Origin: Rhodocyclaceae bacterium
GTDB lineage: Bacteria; Pseudomonadota; Gammaproteobacteria; Burkholderiales; Rhodocyclaceae
NCBI GenBank assembly: GCA_018261935.1
Contig: JAGTRP010000005.1
Span: 155,178-219,177, forward strand
Reading direction: 5' to 3'
Length of the DNA stretch: 64,000 nucleotides
Part shown: piece after piece, positions 11,216 to 21,248 of the stretch
How positions within the stretch are numbered: the stretch's first letter is position 1
Layout: every line of letters begins with the position of its first letter
The notes under the pieces: generated by a model
Told to the model about the DNA's origin: nothing
The model's input: only the letters and a program-made list of their open reading frames with translations
Database searches by the model: none
Position numbers and translations under genes: made by a program

Positions 11216-12352
11216 ATGTCAAAACGCGACTATTACGAAATCCTCGGCCTCAATCGCGACGCCAGCGAGGAAGAAATCAAGAAGGCCTACCGCAAGCTGG
11301 CCATGAAACACCATCCGGACCGGAATCCGGACAATCCCGGAGCCGAGGATAAGTTCAAGGAGGCCAAGGAGGCCTACGAGATCCTTTCCGACGGCCAGAA
11401 GCGGGCAGCCTACGACCAGTTCGGCCACGCCGGCATCGACCCCCAATCCGGCATGGGCGGGGGTTTCGGCGGCGCCGGCATGGGGGGCTTCGCCGATGCC
11501 TTCGGTGGCATCTTCGACGAGATTTTCGGCGGCCACCGGGGCGGCGGCGGTGGGCGCTCCAACGTCTACCGCGGCGCCGACCTGCGCTACAACCTGGAAA
11601 TCAGCCTGGAACAGGCTGCCCACGGCACCGAGACCAAGATCCGCATCCCCACCATGGAGGTGTGCGGAAGCTGCCAGGGCAGCGGTGCCAAAGCCGGCAC
11701 CCAGCCCAAGACCTGCCCGACCTGCAGCGGTTCGGGACAAGTCCGCTTGCAGCAGGGTTTCTTCTCCATCCAGCAGACCTGCCCCAAGTGCCACGGCACC
11801 GGCCGTTTCATCCCGGACCCCTGCGGCACTTGCCACGGCGCCGGCCGCATCAAGCAGCACAAGACCCTGGCGGTCAAGATCCCGGCCGGTGTGGATGAAG
11901 GCGATCGCATCCGCCTGGCAGGCGAAGGCGAGCACGGCGTCAACGGCGGCCCGCCGGGGGACCTCTATGTGCAGATTCACCTGAAATCCCATCCGGTCTT
12001 CCAGCGGGATCACAACGACCTGCACTGCGAAATGCCCATTTCCTTCACCACCGCCGCCCTCGGCGGGGATATCGAGATTCCGACCCTGGACGGGGCGGCG
12101 AAGATCAAGATCCCATCCGAGACCCAGTCGGGCCGCGTCTTCCGCCTGCGGGGTAAGGGCATCAAGGGCGTGCGCAGCCATACCCATGGCGACCTTCTTT
12201 GCCACGTGGTGGTGGAAACCCCGGTGAACCTGACGGAACGCCAACGGGAACTCCTGCAGGAACTGGAGGAGATCAGCCGGGACAACGATGCCACCCACAA
12301 CCCCCGGGCCCGGTCCTGGATGGACAAGGTCAAGGAATTTTTCGGCCAGTAG
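11216..12352 (+). CDS. dnaJ: Chaperone protein DnaJ (Hsp40)
   Basis: 378 residues. The J domain is at 1-70 with HPD in KHHPDRNPD, followed by a Gly/Phe-rich linker (~75-115). Four zinc-binding CxxCxGxG repeats follow ([32 protein letters not shown]), then the C-terminal substrate-binding domains. It delivers clients to DnaK and stimulates its ATPase. The start at 11216 is chosen over 11201 because it gives the canonical [11 protein letters not shown] and follows TAGGGAA. No obvious promoter of its own is visible; expression from the dnaK transcript through the hairpin is likely. Confidence 0.97.
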   Translation: MSKRDYYEILGLNRDASEEEIKKAYRKLAMKHHPDRNPDNPGAEDKFKEAKEAYEILSDGQKRAAYDQFGHAGIDPQSGMGGGFGGAGMGGFADAFGGIFDEIFGGHRGGGGGRSNVYRGADLRYNLEISLEQAAHGTETKIRIPTMEVCGSCQGSGAKAGTQPKTCPTCSGSGQVRLQQGFFSIQQTCPKCHGTGRFIPDPCGTCHGAGRIKQHKTLAVKIPAGVDEGDRIRLAGEGEHGVNGGPPGDLYVQIHLKSHPVFQRDHNDLHCEMPISFTTAALGGDIEIPTLDGAAKIKIPSETQSGRVFRLRGKGIKGVRSHTHGDLLCHVVVETPVNLTERQRELLQELEEISRDNDATHNPRARSWMDKVKEFFGQ

Positions 12353-12374
12353 TCTTATCCGCGGTGGATATCCC

Positions 12375-12410
12375 ACGACAAAGGCGAGCCCTCGGGTTCG
12401 CCTTTGTCGT
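12375..12410 (+). terminator. Long perfect hairpin after dnaJ
   Basis: A 13-bp perfect inverted repeat, ACGACAAAGGCGA / TCGCCTTTGTCGT, with a 10-base GC loop, 22 bases beyond the dnaJ stop. It lacks a following U-run, so it may be a weak terminator or an mRNA end-stabilising hairpin. Confidence 0.65.
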
Positions 12411-12500
12411 ACTGGCGTAAGCACCATGTCAGTTTCGGGCGCCATTCTTAGCCTGCTAAAATTGGCCGAAGTTCTTTTGGAAAGCGGGGGCGAAAACCAA

Positions 12501-13643
12501 ATGAGAGCATGGAAGAACGTAGCGGCCGCCGGGCTGCTGGCAGTCTGGGCCTGGGGAGCGGCAGCGGACCCCGGGGTTACCGACAGTGCCATCACCATCG
12601 GCATGTCGGCCCCCTTCTCCGGCCCGAACGGTGCCTACGGCCAGGACATGAAGGAGGCGATCACCGCCTATTTCAGCCTGATCAACAAGTCGGGCGGCGT
12701 CAATGGCCGCAAGCTTGAGCTTGTGGCCCTCGATGACGGCTACGAGACCGACCGCGCCGTCGCCAATACCAAGACCCTGATCGATGAAAAGAAGGTCTTC
12801 GGACTCCTGGCTTTCTACGGTTCCAGCCCGACCACCGAAGCCATGAACACCGTCTTCGGTCCGGCCCGGGTACCGCTGGTGGGCACCATTTCCGGTGCCG
12901 GTACCATTCGCCAGCAGCCTTCCGCCAATGGCAATAACCGCTACATGTTCAATGTGCGCGCCAGCTATGCCGATGAAACCGAGGCCATCATCACCCAACT
13001 GGTCGGCCTGGGCCTGAAGAGCATTGCCGTCTTCTACCAGAACGACGGTTTCGGCCAGTCGGGCCTGGAAGGCGTGACCGCCGCCCTCAAGAAACATGGC
13101 CTGGCCCCTTCCGCCGTCGGCACCGTCGAACGCAATTCCCTGGATGTCGGCAAGGCGGTGGAGTCCATCTCCAAGGCCACGCCCCAGGCAGTCGTCATGG
13201 TGACCCTCTACAAGCCCACCGCGGCCTTCGTCAAGGCCATGAAGAAGGCGGGCCAGCACCCCATGTTCATGACCCTTTCCCCGGTCGGCGCCGAGCAGCT
13301 GGTCCAGGAACTGGGTAACGAAGCCCGGGGAATCGGCATCTCCCAGGTCATGCCCTACCCCTGGAACGATACCGTCTCCGTCGTGCGCGAGTACCAGCGC
13401 CTGCTGGGCAAGCAGGGCAAGTTTTCCTACTACGGCATCGAAGGCTACATGATGGCCCGCGTCCTGGTGGACGGCCTGAAAAAGCAGGGCAAGGACGTTT
13501 CCCGGGAGAAGCTGGTCAGCGCCCTGGAAGGCCTCAACCAGGATTTCGGCGGCTATCGCGTCAGCTACACCCCGGACAGCCGCCAGGGCTCCCGCTTCGT
13601 CGAACTGACGGTGATCGGCCCGGGCGGCAAGATCCTGAAGTAG
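12501..13643 (+). CDS. Periplasmic substrate-binding protein, branched-chain amino acid (LivK-like) type
   Basis: 380 residues. A signal peptide of ~22 residues ends AWGAAAD. The mature protein follows the Peripla_BP_6 pattern (ITIGMSAPFSGPNGAYGQDM, then NKSGGVNGRKLELVALDDGYE), typical of binding proteins for branched-chain amino acids, amides or aromatic compounds. No permease or ATPase genes lie nearby, so it is a solitary binding protein and its ligand is unknown. It is flanked by the dnaJ hairpin and a strong terminator, so it is monocistronic. The start is set by the signal peptide; the upstream in-frame stretch overlaps dnaJ. Confidence 0.9.
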   Translation: MRAWKNVAAAGLLAVWAWGAAADPGVTDSAITIGMSAPFSGPNGAYGQDMKEAITAYFSLINKSGGVNGRKLELVALDDGYETDRAVANTKTLIDEKKVFGLLAFYGSSPTTEAMNTVFGPARVPLVGTISGAGTIRQQPSANGNNRYMFNVRASYADETEAIITQLVGLGLKSIAVFYQNDGFGQSGLEGVTAALKKHGLAPSAVGTVERNSLDVGKAVESISKATPQAVVMVTLYKPTAAFVKAMKKAGQHPMFMTLSPVGAEQLVQELGNEARGIGISQVMPYPWNDTVSVVREYQRLLGKQGKFSYYGIEGYMMARVLVDGLKKQGKDVSREKLVSALEGLNQDFGGYRVSYTPDSRQGSRFVELTVIGPGGKILK

Positions 13644-13660
13644 GCGGCCCCGCCGCCAAG

Positions 13661-13691
13661 AAAAAAGCCCGTCGCGCAGACGGGCTTTTTT
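13661..13691. terminator. Bidirectional terminator between the binding-protein gene and cysS
   Basis: AAAAAAGCCCGTC and GACGGGCTTTTTT pair with a 5-base loop (GCGCA). The stem has A-run and T-run on either side, so it can end transcripts from both converging genes. Confidence 0.92.
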
Positions 13692-13707
13692 GTTTCGTGG
13701 CCGATGC

Positions 13708-15075
13708 TCAGGCCCGCCGCCAGGTCGTCCCCTGGGCACTGTCCTCCAGGATAATCCCGGCTTCCTTCAGCTCGTCGCGGATACGGTCCGCTTCGGCGAA
13801 ATTCCTCGCCTTCTTGGCGGCGACGCGATCGGCGATGAGGCGCTCGACCGCCCCTTCGTCCAGTCCGCCGGCGGCACCGCCCCGCAGGTAGGCGATCGGA
13901 TCCCGCTCCAGGAGGCCAAGCACGCCGGCCAGTGCTTTCAGGAGTCCGGACAATTGCGGATCCCGGCTGCGCTTGACTTCCCCAGCCAATTCAAACAGCA
14001 CCGCCATGGCGCCCGGGGAATCAAAATCCTCGTCCATGGCCGCCCGGAAACGGACGGCATAGGGGTTGGACCAATCCAGGGACACCGGGGCCGGCGGCAC
14101 GTCCCGCAAGGCGAAGTAGAGGCTGTCCAAGCTGCGCCGGGCGTCGTCCAGATGGGCATCCGAGTAGTTGAGCGCACTGCGGTAGTGGGCCCGCAGGATG
14201 AAGAAGCGAACCACTTCGGCATCGTAGGACTTCAGGACTTCCCGGATGGTGAAGAAATTGCCCAGGGACTTGGACATCTTCTCGTTATCCACCCGCACGA
14301 AGCCGTTATGCATCCAGTAGTTGACGAACCTGCACTGGTGGGCGCCCTCGGACTGGGCGATCTCGTTCTCGTGGTGGGGGAACTGGAGATCCTGGCCGCC
14401 GCCGTGAATGTCGAAGTGGGCTCCGAGCAGTTGGGAGCTCATGGCCGAGCACTCGATGTGCCAGCCGGGCCGCCCTTCGCCCCAGGGGGATTCCCAGGCC
14501 GGCTCTCCCGGTTTCGCATGTTTCCAGAGAACGAAGTCGAGGGGATCCTGCTTGGCGGAATCGATCTCCACCCGCTCGCCGGCCCGCAGGTCATCCAGGG
14601 ACTTGCCCGAGAGCTTGCCGTAGCCGTCGAACTTGCGGACGGCGAAATTGACGTCGCCGTCCACAGCCCGGTAGGCCAGGCCGTTGCTTTCCAGCTTGCC
14701 GATCATGTCGAGCATCTGGGGCACGTATTCGGTCGCCCGCGGCTCGAAGTCGGGACGCTGCACCCCCAGGGCGTCCGCATCCTCGTGCATGTAGGCGATG
14801 AAGCGGTCGGTCAGGGCCTGGATGGTCTCGCCGTTCTCGGCCGCCCGCCGGATGATCTTGTCGTCGATGTCGGTGATGTTGCGGACATAAGTCACGTCAA
14901 AACCGCCCGCCTTCAGCCAGCGGTAGACCATGTCGAAAACCACCATGACCCGTGCATGCCCCAGGTGACAGTAGTCATACACCGTCATCCCGCATACGTA
15001 CATACGGACCTTGCCCGGCTCGATGGGCACGAACACCTGCTTTTCCCTAGTCAGGGAGTTGTGTATTTTGAGCAT
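13708..15075 (-). CDS. cysS: Cysteine--tRNA ligase
   Basis: 455 residues. The class I signatures are HLGHAR (HIGH-like, near residue 37) and KMSKSLGN. Zinc ligands are consistent with CGMTVYD near residue 29 and later Cys/His in [17 protein letters not shown]. It charges tRNA-Cys in the cytoplasm. It is divergent from the TPR gene across 105 AT-rich bases (15076-15180) that must contain both promoters; TTGACC at 15121-15126 is a candidate plus-strand -35 but I see no convincing matching -10. Confidence 0.97.
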   Translation of the reverse strand: MLKIHNSLTREKQVFVPIEPGKVRMYVCGMTVYDYCHLGHARVMVVFDMVYRWLKAGGFDVTYVRNITDIDDKIIRRAAENGETIQALTDRFIAYMHEDADALGVQRPDFEPRATEYVPQMLDMIGKLESNGLAYRAVDGDVNFAVRKFDGYGKLSGKSLDDLRAGERVEIDSAKQDPLDFVLWKHAKPGEPAWESPWGEGRPGWHIECSAMSSQLLGAHFDIHGGGQDLQFPHHENEIAQSEGAHQCRFVNYWMHNGFVRVDNEKMSKSLGNFFTIREVLKSYDAEVVRFFILRAHYRSALNYSDAHLDDARRSLDSLYFALRDVPPAPVSLDWSNPYAVRFRAAMDEDFDSPGAMAVLFELAGEVKRSRDPQLSGLLKALAGVLGLLERDPIAYLRGGAAGGLDEGAVERLIADRVAAKKARNFAEADRIRDELKEAGIILEDSAQGTTWRRA

Positions 15076-15180
15076 GGAAGTCAGGGTATTGAGAAGGCCG
15101 GCTGCGGATTAAACTTTGGATTGACCGGGCTTCTTGATAGAATTTAAAGATTGTAAACCTCGCCAAAGTATAGCATAGCG

Positions 15181-16257
15181 ATGACTGCCCCCCTCCCGTC
15201 CCCGGCCCGCGTCTCCGCTCGTTTCCCGCTCCGCGCCAAGCTGTGCGCCCTTGCCCTCGGCCTCGCCCTGGGCGGCGCCCTGCCGGCCCTGGCGGACGAT
15301 TTGCCCGACGTCCAGCGCCTGGTCAAACAGGGACAATACGCGCAAGCCCTGGGGAAAGTGGACGCCTACTTGTCCGGCAAACCCAAGGATGCCCAAGGGC
15401 GCTTCCTCAAGGGCCTGATCCTGACCGAGATGGGCAAGCCGGCGGAAGCCGTGGCGGTGTTTACCAAGCTCACCGAGGACTACCCGGAACTCCCCGAGCC
15501 CTACAATAATCTTGCCGTCCTCTATGCCCAGCAAAAACAGTACGACAAGGCCCGCACCGCCCTGGAAATGGCCATAAGGACCCATCCTTCCTACGCCATT
15601 GCCTACGAGAACCTGGGGGACGTCTACGCCAAGCTGGCGAGCCAGGCCTACGACAAGGCGCTGCAACTGGATTCATCGAACTCGTCGACCCAAAACAAGC
15701 TGTCCCTCATCCGTGATCTCATCAGCACCCCGGCGCGCGCCAACGTCCGGCCCCAGCCCCCTGCTGCACCGCTAGCGGCAGCGCCGGCAGCCAAGCCGCA
15801 ACCCGCGGCAACCCCGGCCCCCACCGCCGCCATCATCGCCGCCACCCCGGGTGCCGCCTCCGCCGCCGCCCTGGCCAAACCGGCGGATCCCAAGCCGGCG
15901 GCACCGAAGACCGATCCGGCCGCCGACGACATAGTCAAGACCCTGAATAATTGGGTAGAAGCCTGGTCCCGCAAGGACGTCAAGGCCTATCTGGCCCACT
16001 ATGCCGCCGATTTCCGCACGCCCAAGGGCATGTCCCGCAAGGCCTGGGAGGCTGAGCGCCAGGACCGCATCGCCGGCAAGGCGGGCAAGATCTCGGTCAG
16101 CTATGAGCAGCCGCAGGTCACCGTCAATGGCGACAAGGCGACGGCGAAATTCAGGCAGCGCTACAAGGCGGGTAGCCTCAATACCTCCACCACCAAGACT
16201 TTGGTGTTTGTTCGCTCCGCAGGCAAGTGGCTCATCCAGGAAGAAAATTCCCGCTGA
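15181..16257 (+). CDS. Secreted TPR protein with C-terminal NTF2/SnoaL-like domain
   Basis: 358 residues. A signal peptide of ~39 residues ends LPALADD. At least three TPR-like units follow (~45-165: YNNLAVLYAQQKQYDKA, then YENLGDVYAKLA). A Pro/Ala-rich linker (~185-245) leads to a C-terminal domain (~255-355) beginning NNWVEAWSRKDVKAYLAHYA. That domain resembles the one at the end of the next gene product, an L,D-transpeptidase. The stop overlaps the transpeptidase start (TGATG). A periplasmic peptidoglycan role is inferred from the context. No Shine-Dalgarno is visible before the ATG. Confidence 0.87.
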   Translation: MTAPLPSPARVSARFPLRAKLCALALGLALGGALPALADDLPDVQRLVKQGQYAQALGKVDAYLSGKPKDAQGRFLKGLILTEMGKPAEAVAVFTKLTEDYPELPEPYNNLAVLYAQQKQYDKARTALEMAIRTHPSYAIAYENLGDVYAKLASQAYDKALQLDSSNSSTQNKLSLIRDLISTPARANVRPQPPAAPLAAAPAAKPQPAATPAPTAAIIAATPGAASAAALAKPADPKPAAPKTDPAADDIVKTLNNWVEAWSRKDVKAYLAHYAADFRTPKGMSRKAWEAERQDRIAGKAGKISVSYEQPQVTVNGDKATAKFRQRYKAGSLNTSTTKTLVFVRSAGKWLIQEENSR

Positions 16258-17525
16258 TGTTCCGCCGGCAGCTTATCTTGGCCGCCCTGGCGGCCTGTGT
16301 CGCCGCCAGTGCCCACGCCAGGGCCCACCCGCAGGAGAAGAATTCCAGGCCGGCCAAGGCCGCCCTGGCGGCCTCGGGAGCGGAAACCGGGAAGAAGCTT
16401 CCCTTGACGGTTTCGGACTCTGGTCCTGAGCCGCAACTGGCGAAGATTTTCAAGGAAATCGAGGGCAACCGCCTGGATAACGCCCTGCAGATGACCGAGA
16501 GCCTTCTGCGGCAGTATCCTAATTTCCGCCTCGGCAACCTCATCAAGGGCGACCTGCTCCTCGCCCGTTTCCAGCCCATCAATGGTTTCGGTGCCCTGAA
16601 CGGCGCCCCCAGCGACAAGATCGCCGACCTGCGGTCGGAAGCCATCGTCCGCCTCAAGGGTTACCGGGAAAAGCCGCCGGCCAACTACGTGCCCCGCTAC
16701 CTGCTCCAGATGCAGCCGGACCAGCGCTATGCCATCGTGGTGGACACCCAGAAATCCCGGCTCTATCTCTACGAGAACGACGTGGCCAATGGCGGTCGGC
16801 CGCGCTTCGTGGCCGACTATTACATCACCCAGGGCAAGCTGGGGGCCGAAAAGGCCATCGAAGGCGACAAGAAGACGCCTATCGGGGTGTATCACGTCAC
16901 CTCCAGCCTGCCCCGGAAGAAGCTCGCCGACCTCTACGGCAGCGGCGCCTATCCCCTCAATTACCCCAACGAGTGGGACAAGCGCCAGGGCCGCAACGGC
17001 AGCGGCATCTGGCTGCACGGCACGCCTTCCGACACCTTCTCCCGCCCGCCCCGGGCGTCGGACGGCTGCGTGGTGCTGGCCAACCGGGATCTTGACGCGG
17101 TCGGCAAGAACCTGCAGGTCGGCCTGACCCCGGTCATCATCAGCAACTCCGTTGAATGGCTATCCCTGGACGACTGGAACAAGGAACGGACCGACCTCGA
17201 CCATACCATCGAGGCCTGGCGCGCCGATTGGGAAAGCCGGGACACCGACCGTTTCCTGAAACACTATTCCAGGCGTTTCCAGGCCAACGGCCAGAATTTC
17301 GAGCAGTTCGCCGCCCAGAAGCGCCAGACGAACGCCAGCAAGGGCTGGATCAAGGTCAAGGTCAATAACTTGTCCGTCTTCCGCAACCCGGGCAAGGAAG
17401 AAGTTGTGGTGGTCACCTTCGACCAGGATTACCGCAGCAATGGCCTCGCGAATATCATGAAGAAGCGCCAGTACTGGATCCGCGAGGACGGAAAATGGAA
17501 AATCATCTACGAAGGAGCAGCATGA
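16257..17525 (+). CDS. L,D-transpeptidase (YkuD family) with C-terminal NTF2-like domain
   Basis: 422 residues. The signal peptide is ~20 residues. The catalytic YkuD domain has the invariant His at 254 in WLHGTP and the nucleophile Cys at 271 in [12 protein letters not shown]. The C-terminal domain (~315-420) starts [19 protein letters not shown] and is related to the end of the preceding TPR protein. YkuD enzymes make 3-3 peptidoglycan crosslinks or attach proteins to peptidoglycan. The architecture is close to Cds6-like L,D-transpeptidase-family proteins. The 3' end overlaps ppiA by 4 bases (ATGA). Confidence 0.92.
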   Translation: MFRRQLILAALAACVAASAHARAHPQEKNSRPAKAALAASGAETGKKLPLTVSDSGPEPQLAKIFKEIEGNRLDNALQMTESLLRQYPNFRLGNLIKGDLLLARFQPINGFGALNGAPSDKIADLRSEAIVRLKGYREKPPANYVPRYLLQMQPDQRYAIVVDTQKSRLYLYENDVANGGRPRFVADYYITQGKLGAEKAIEGDKKTPIGVYHVTSSLPRKKLADLYGSGAYPLNYPNEWDKRQGRNGSGIWLHGTPSDTFSRPPRASDGCVVLANRDLDAVGKNLQVGLTPVIISNSVEWLSLDDWNKERTDLDHTIEAWRADWESRDTDRFLKHYSRRFQANGQNFEQFAAQKRQTNASKGWIKVKVNNLSVFRNPGKEEVVVVTFDQDYRSNGLANIMKKRQYWIREDGKWKIIYEGAA

Positions 17526-18088
17526 AAACAATCAAGAACCTGCTGGCCGTGGCTGCCGGCGTACTCCTTACGACCTCCGCCTGGGCCGCTCCCACCGTGG
17601 AAATGCAGACCAACCAGGGCAAGATCGTCGTCGAACTCTCCCCGGACAAGGCGCCGGAGTCGGTGGCGAATTTCCTGAAATACGCCCGCGACGGCTTCTA
17701 CAACGGCACCATTTTCCACCGGGTCATTCCCGGCTTCATGATCCAGGGCGGCGGCTTCGACGAGAAGATGTCCCAGAAGCCGACCCGGGCGCCGGTCCGC
17801 AACGAAGCCAACAACGGACTGCACAACGCCCGCGGCACCATCGCCATGGCCCGCACTTCCCAACCCCACTCGGCCACCGCCCAGTTCTTCATCAACCACG
17901 CCGACAACCGGAATCTGGACCACCCGTCCTTCGACGGCTGGGGCTATGCCGTTTTCGGCAAGGTCACCCAGGGCATGGACGTGGTGGACAAGATCGCCCA
18001 GGTGCCGACCACGACGGCCGGCATGCATCAGAACGTTCCCCAGACCCCGGTCGTCATCCAGAACGTCAAAATCATTTCCGAAAAGTAA
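17522..18088 (+). CDS. ppiA: Periplasmic peptidyl-prolyl cis-trans isomerase A (cyclophilin)
   Basis: 188 residues with a signal peptide ([18 protein letters not shown]) and a bacterial cyclophilin fold. [14 protein letters not shown] carries the catalytic Arg/Phe region, and [13 protein letters not shown] matches the active-site strand. The GAAGGAGCAGC Shine-Dalgarno sits just before the ATG, within the end of the transpeptidase gene. It catalyses proline isomerisation in the periplasm. A cytoplasmic paralogue, ppiB, follows after 10 bases. Confidence 0.95.
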   Translation: MKTIKNLLAVAAGVLLTTSAWAAPTVEMQTNQGKIVVELSPDKAPESVANFLKYARDGFYNGTIFHRVIPGFMIQGGGFDEKMSQKPTRAPVRNEANNGLHNARGTIAMARTSQPHSATAQFFINHADNRNLDHPSFDGWGYAVFGKVTQGMDVVDKIAQVPTTTAGMHQNVPQTPVVIQNVKIISEK

Positions 18089-18098
18089 GGACTCTCCC

Positions 18099-18590
18099 AT
18101 GGTCAAGCTGCAAACCAACCTCGGCACCATCACCCTAGAACTCGATGCCGAGAAGGCCCCCAAGACGGTGGAAAACTTCCTGGCCTACGTGAAGGCCGGC
18201 CACTACGACAACACCGTCTTCCACCGGGTCATCAAGAATTTCATGATCCAGGGCGGCGGCTTCGAGCCGGGCATGAACCAGAAACCCACCAACGCCCCTG
18301 TCGACAACGAAGCCGCCAACGGCCTCAAGAACAAGCGCGGCACCATCGCCATGGCCCGCACCAACGACCCCCACTCCGCCACCGCCCAGTTCTTCATCAA
18401 CGTGGTGGATAACGACTTCCTGGACTTCAAGGCCCCCATGGGCAGCGGCTGGGGCTACTGCGTCTTCGGCCAGGTGGTCGAGGGCATGGACGTGGTGGAC
18501 CAGATCAAGGCCGTTCGCACCGGCAACAAGGGCTTCCACCAGGACGTCCCGGTCGAAGATGTGGTGATCGAAAAAGCCGAAATCGTTTGA
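18099..18590 (+). CDS. ppiB: Cytoplasmic peptidyl-prolyl cis-trans isomerase B (cyclophilin)
   Basis: 163 residues, no signal peptide. It has the same cyclophilin motifs as the upstream gene ([29 protein letters not shown]), so the pair is a tandem duplication with one secreted and one cytoplasmic copy. The start at 18099 gives the classic [17 protein letters not shown]-terminus. The stop overlaps the TTG start of lpxH. Confidence 0.96.
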   Translation: MVKLQTNLGTITLELDAEKAPKTVENFLAYVKAGHYDNTVFHRVIKNFMIQGGGFEPGMNQKPTNAPVDNEAANGLKNKRGTIAMARTNDPHSATAQFFINVVDNDFLDFKAPMGSGWGYCVFGQVVEGMDVVDQIKAVRTGNKGFHQDVPVEDVVIEKAEIV

Positions 18591-19309
18591 TTTTCTTCAT
18601 CTCTGATCTTCACCTGTCGCCCCGGTCGCCCGGGGCGACGCGTTTGTTCCGGGACTTTCTCGCCGGCCGCGCCCGGGAAGGGGAAGCCCTCTACATTCTC
18701 GGCGACCTTTTCGAGTCCTGGATCGGCGACGACGACTGCGGCGATGCCTTCAACGCCGAGATCATCGGCGCGCTCCGCGGGGCCAGCGAAGCCGGCCTCT
18801 CCATCGGGGTCCAGCACGGCAACCGGGATTTCCTGCTTGGGGATGGCTTCGCCGCGGCCGCTGGCATTCGCCTCTTGCCCGATCCCTACGTGCTGTCGAC
18901 GCCGGAATGGCAATTCGTCCTCTCCCACGGCGACTTCCTCTGCCTGGAAGATACCGAGTACATGGCCTTCCGGCGCCAGGTGCGCTCCCCCGAATGGCAG
19001 GCCGCCTTCCTCGCCAAGCCCTTGGCCGAGCGCCGCGCCATCGCCGCCTCCATGCGGGCGCAGAGCGAACAGGGCAAGCAGGAAAAGGCGCCCTATCTGA
19101 TGGATCTCCACCCGGGGGAGACCGAGGATTTTCTGCGCCAGCACGGCTACGCCACCTTCATCCACGGCCACACCCACCGCCCCGCCACCCACGATCACAT
19201 CGTCGACGGCATCCATGTGGAACGCTGGGTCCTGGCCGACTGGCACGAGGATCGCGGCGAGTGCCTGGCCTGGGACGGCGAGGCGCTCCATCGGGAAACC
19301 CTGGGCTGA
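18587..19309 (+). CDS. lpxH: UDP-2,3-diacylglucosamine diphosphatase LpxH
   Basis: 240 residues. Metallophosphoesterase motifs appear in order: [32 protein letters not shown] and HGHTHRP. These coordinate the two manganese ions. LpxH makes lipid X in lipid A synthesis. The start is a TTG at 18587 that overlaps the ppiB stop (TTGA), and no Shine-Dalgarno precedes it closely, so translation is probably coupled to ppiB. No later ATG preserves the essential SDLH motif. Confidence 0.95.
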   Translation: MIFFISDLHLSPRSPGATRLFRDFLAGRAREGEALYILGDLFESWIGDDDCGDAFNAEIIGALRGASEAGLSIGVQHGNRDFLLGDGFAAAAGIRLLPDPYVLSTPEWQFVLSHGDFLCLEDTEYMAFRRQVRSPEWQAAFLAKPLAERRAIAASMRAQSEQGKQEKAPYLMDLHPGETEDFLRQHGYATFIHGHTHRPATHDHIVDGIHVERWVLADWHEDRGECLAWDGEALHRETLG

Positions 19310-19313
19310 AGCG

Positions 19314-21119
19314 ATGGCCACCGCCCTCGAAATCCTGCAGCGCACTTTCGGCTACCCGGCCTTCCGGGGCCGCCAGGCTGACATCATCGGCCATGTCGCC
19401 GACGGCGGCGACGCCCTGGTCCTCATGCCCACCGGCGGGGGAAAGAGCCTCTGCTACCAGATTCCGGCGCTGCTGCGCTCCGGCACCGCCATCGTCGTCT
19501 CCCCCCTCATTGCCCTCATGCAGGATCAGGTGGATGCCCTCACCCAATTGGGTGTCCGAGCCGCCTGCCTGAATTCGACCCTGGGATGGTCCGAAATCCA
19601 GGCCGTCGAAAAAGGGCTTTTCAGCGGCAACCTGGATCTCGTCTATATCGCCCCGGAACGGCTCCTGACCGAGCGTAGCCTCGCCATCCTCGACCGCCTC
19701 TACGCCGACGGCCGCATCGCCCTCTTCGCCATCGACGAGGCCCATTGCGTTTCCCAGTGGGGGCACGACTTCCGGCCCGAATACCTGCAGCTCTCCGCCC
19801 TCCACGAGCGCTACCCGGCGGTTCCCCGCATCGCCCTGACCGCCACCGCCGACGCCGCCACTCGGGAGGAAATGATCAACCGCCTCGGCCTCGGCGAGGC
19901 CCGGGTCTTCCTCTCCAGCTTCGACCGGCCCAATATCCGCTACACGGTGGTGGAAAAGGACACGCCGAAGAAGCAGCTTCTCGGCTTCCTGGCAGGCCGC
20001 CGGGGCGAAGCCGGCATCGTCTATTGCCTGTCCCGCAAGAAGGTGGAGGAAACCGCCGACTGGCTCACCGCCCAGGGCTATCCCGCCCTGCCCTACCACG
20101 CCGGTCTACCGGCGGAGACGCGGGCCGCGAACCAGCGCCGCTTCCTGCGGGAGGACGGCTTGGTCATGGTGGCCACCATCGCCTTCGGCATGGGGATCGA
20201 CAAACCGGACGTGCGCTTCGTCGCCCACCTGGACCTGCCCAAGAGCATCGAAGCCTACTATCAGGAAACGGGCCGCGCCGGCCGGGACGGGGAGCCGGCC
20301 GAAGCCTGGATGACCTACGGCATGCAGGACGTGGCCCTGCAGCAGGCCCGGATCGCCGAGTCCGCCGCGGCCGACGCCCAGAAGCGCCTGGAAACCCAGC
20401 GTCTCACCGCGCTGCTGGCCTACTGCGAGGCGCCCCGCTGCCGCCGCCAGGTGCTTCTCGACTACTTCGGCGAACATGCCGAACCCTGCGGCAACTGCGA
20501 CGTCTGCCTGGACCCGCCGGAATGCTGGGACGGTACCGTCGCCGCCCAGAAGGCCCTCTCCGCCGTCTACCGCACCGGCATGCGCTTCGGCGTCGCCCAC
20601 CTGGTGGACATCCTGCGGGGCAAGGCCACCGACAAGGTGAAGCAGTGGGGACACGACAGCCTGCCCACGTTCGGTGTCGGCGCCGATCTGGATGATGGTG
20701 CCTGGCGCACCATCATCCGTCAGCTGGCCGCGGCCGGTCTCCTCCAAGTGGATTTATCGGAACACGGCGCCCTCAAGCTGACGGAAGCCGCCCGCCCTGT
20801 CCTGCGGGGCGAGCAGGCGGTGGAGCTGCGCCGGACGGTACGCCGCAAGGCCGCAGCCACCAAGACCGCCCGCGCCCCCATCGACCTGGCGGGCGCCGAC
20901 GCAGAGCTGTTCGAGACCCTGCGCCACTGGCGCTCGGATACGGCCCGGGAACAGGGCGTCCCGGCCTATGTCATCCTCCATGACCGTACCCTCAAGGAAC
21001 TGGCCGAAGTGCGCCCCCACAGCTACGGCCATTTGTCCACCATCACCGGCCTGGGTGCCGCCAAGATCGAGCGCTACGGCGAGGAATTGCTCGAACTCAT
21101 CGCCGCCTCCGCCCACTGA
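19314..21119 (+). CDS. recQ: ATP-dependent DNA helicase RecQ
   Basis: 601 residues. The helicase core has Walker A ([12 protein letters not shown]), the DEAH box ([19 protein letters not shown]) and motif VI ([10 protein letters not shown]). The RecQ zinc site follows (CEAPRCRRQ through CGNCDVC), then a winged helix and a C-terminal HRDC domain (~530-600). It unwinds DNA during recombination and repair. The start at 19314 is 4 bases beyond lpxH; an upstream in-frame reading overlaps lpxH and is rejected. Confidence 0.97.
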   Translation: MATALEILQRTFGYPAFRGRQADIIGHVADGGDALVLMPTGGGKSLCYQIPALLRSGTAIVVSPLIALMQDQVDALTQLGVRAACLNSTLGWSEIQAVEKGLFSGNLDLVYIAPERLLTERSLAILDRLYADGRIALFAIDEAHCVSQWGHDFRPEYLQLSALHERYPAVPRIALTATADAATREEMINRLGLGEARVFLSSFDRPNIRYTVVEKDTPKKQLLGFLAGRRGEAGIVYCLSRKKVEETADWLTAQGYPALPYHAGLPAETRAANQRRFLREDGLVMVATIAFGMGIDKPDVRFVAHLDLPKSIEAYYQETGRAGRDGEPAEAWMTYGMQDVALQQARIAESAAADAQKRLETQRLTALLAYCEAPRCRRQVLLDYFGEHAEPCGNCDVCLDPPECWDGTVAAQKALSAVYRTGMRFGVAHLVDILRGKATDKVKQWGHDSLPTFGVGADLDDGAWRTIIRQLAAAGLLQVDLSEHGALKLTEAARPVLRGEQAVELRRTVRRKAAATKTARAPIDLAGADAELFETLRHWRSDTAREQGVPAYVILHDRTLKELAEVRPHSYGHLSTITGLGAAKIERYGEELLELIAASAH

Positions 21120-21127
21120 CCATACGA

Positions 21128-21157
21128 AAACGCCCCACCGGAGGGCGGGGCGTTTCT
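21128..21157. terminator. Terminator between convergent recQ and rhlE
   Basis: AAACGCCCC (21128-21136) pairs with GGGGCGTTT (21147-21155). Short A-run and T-run flanks make it usable from both sides. Confidence 0.8.
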
Positions 21158-21163
21158 GTAGCT

Positions 21164-21237
21164 GGGCGAGGACTGTCTGAGGCCGCATAGCGGCCGAGTT
21201 CCGCAGCCCGGCGGAGCAAATGCCCCGCCCGACGCGC
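21164..21237 (+). repeat. 74-bp repeat, copy A (inverted relative to copy B at 22661-22734)
   Basis: This sequence is the reverse complement of 22661-22734 with about 7 differences in 74 bases. It holds an internal hairpin GGCCGC-ATA-GCGGCC (21181-21195) and a second small hairpin TCCGC/GCGGA. The two copies sit on either side of rhlE. In copy B the first hairpin differs by two compensatory base pairs. Confidence 0.85.
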
Positions 21238-21248
21238 TACGGAAGGAT

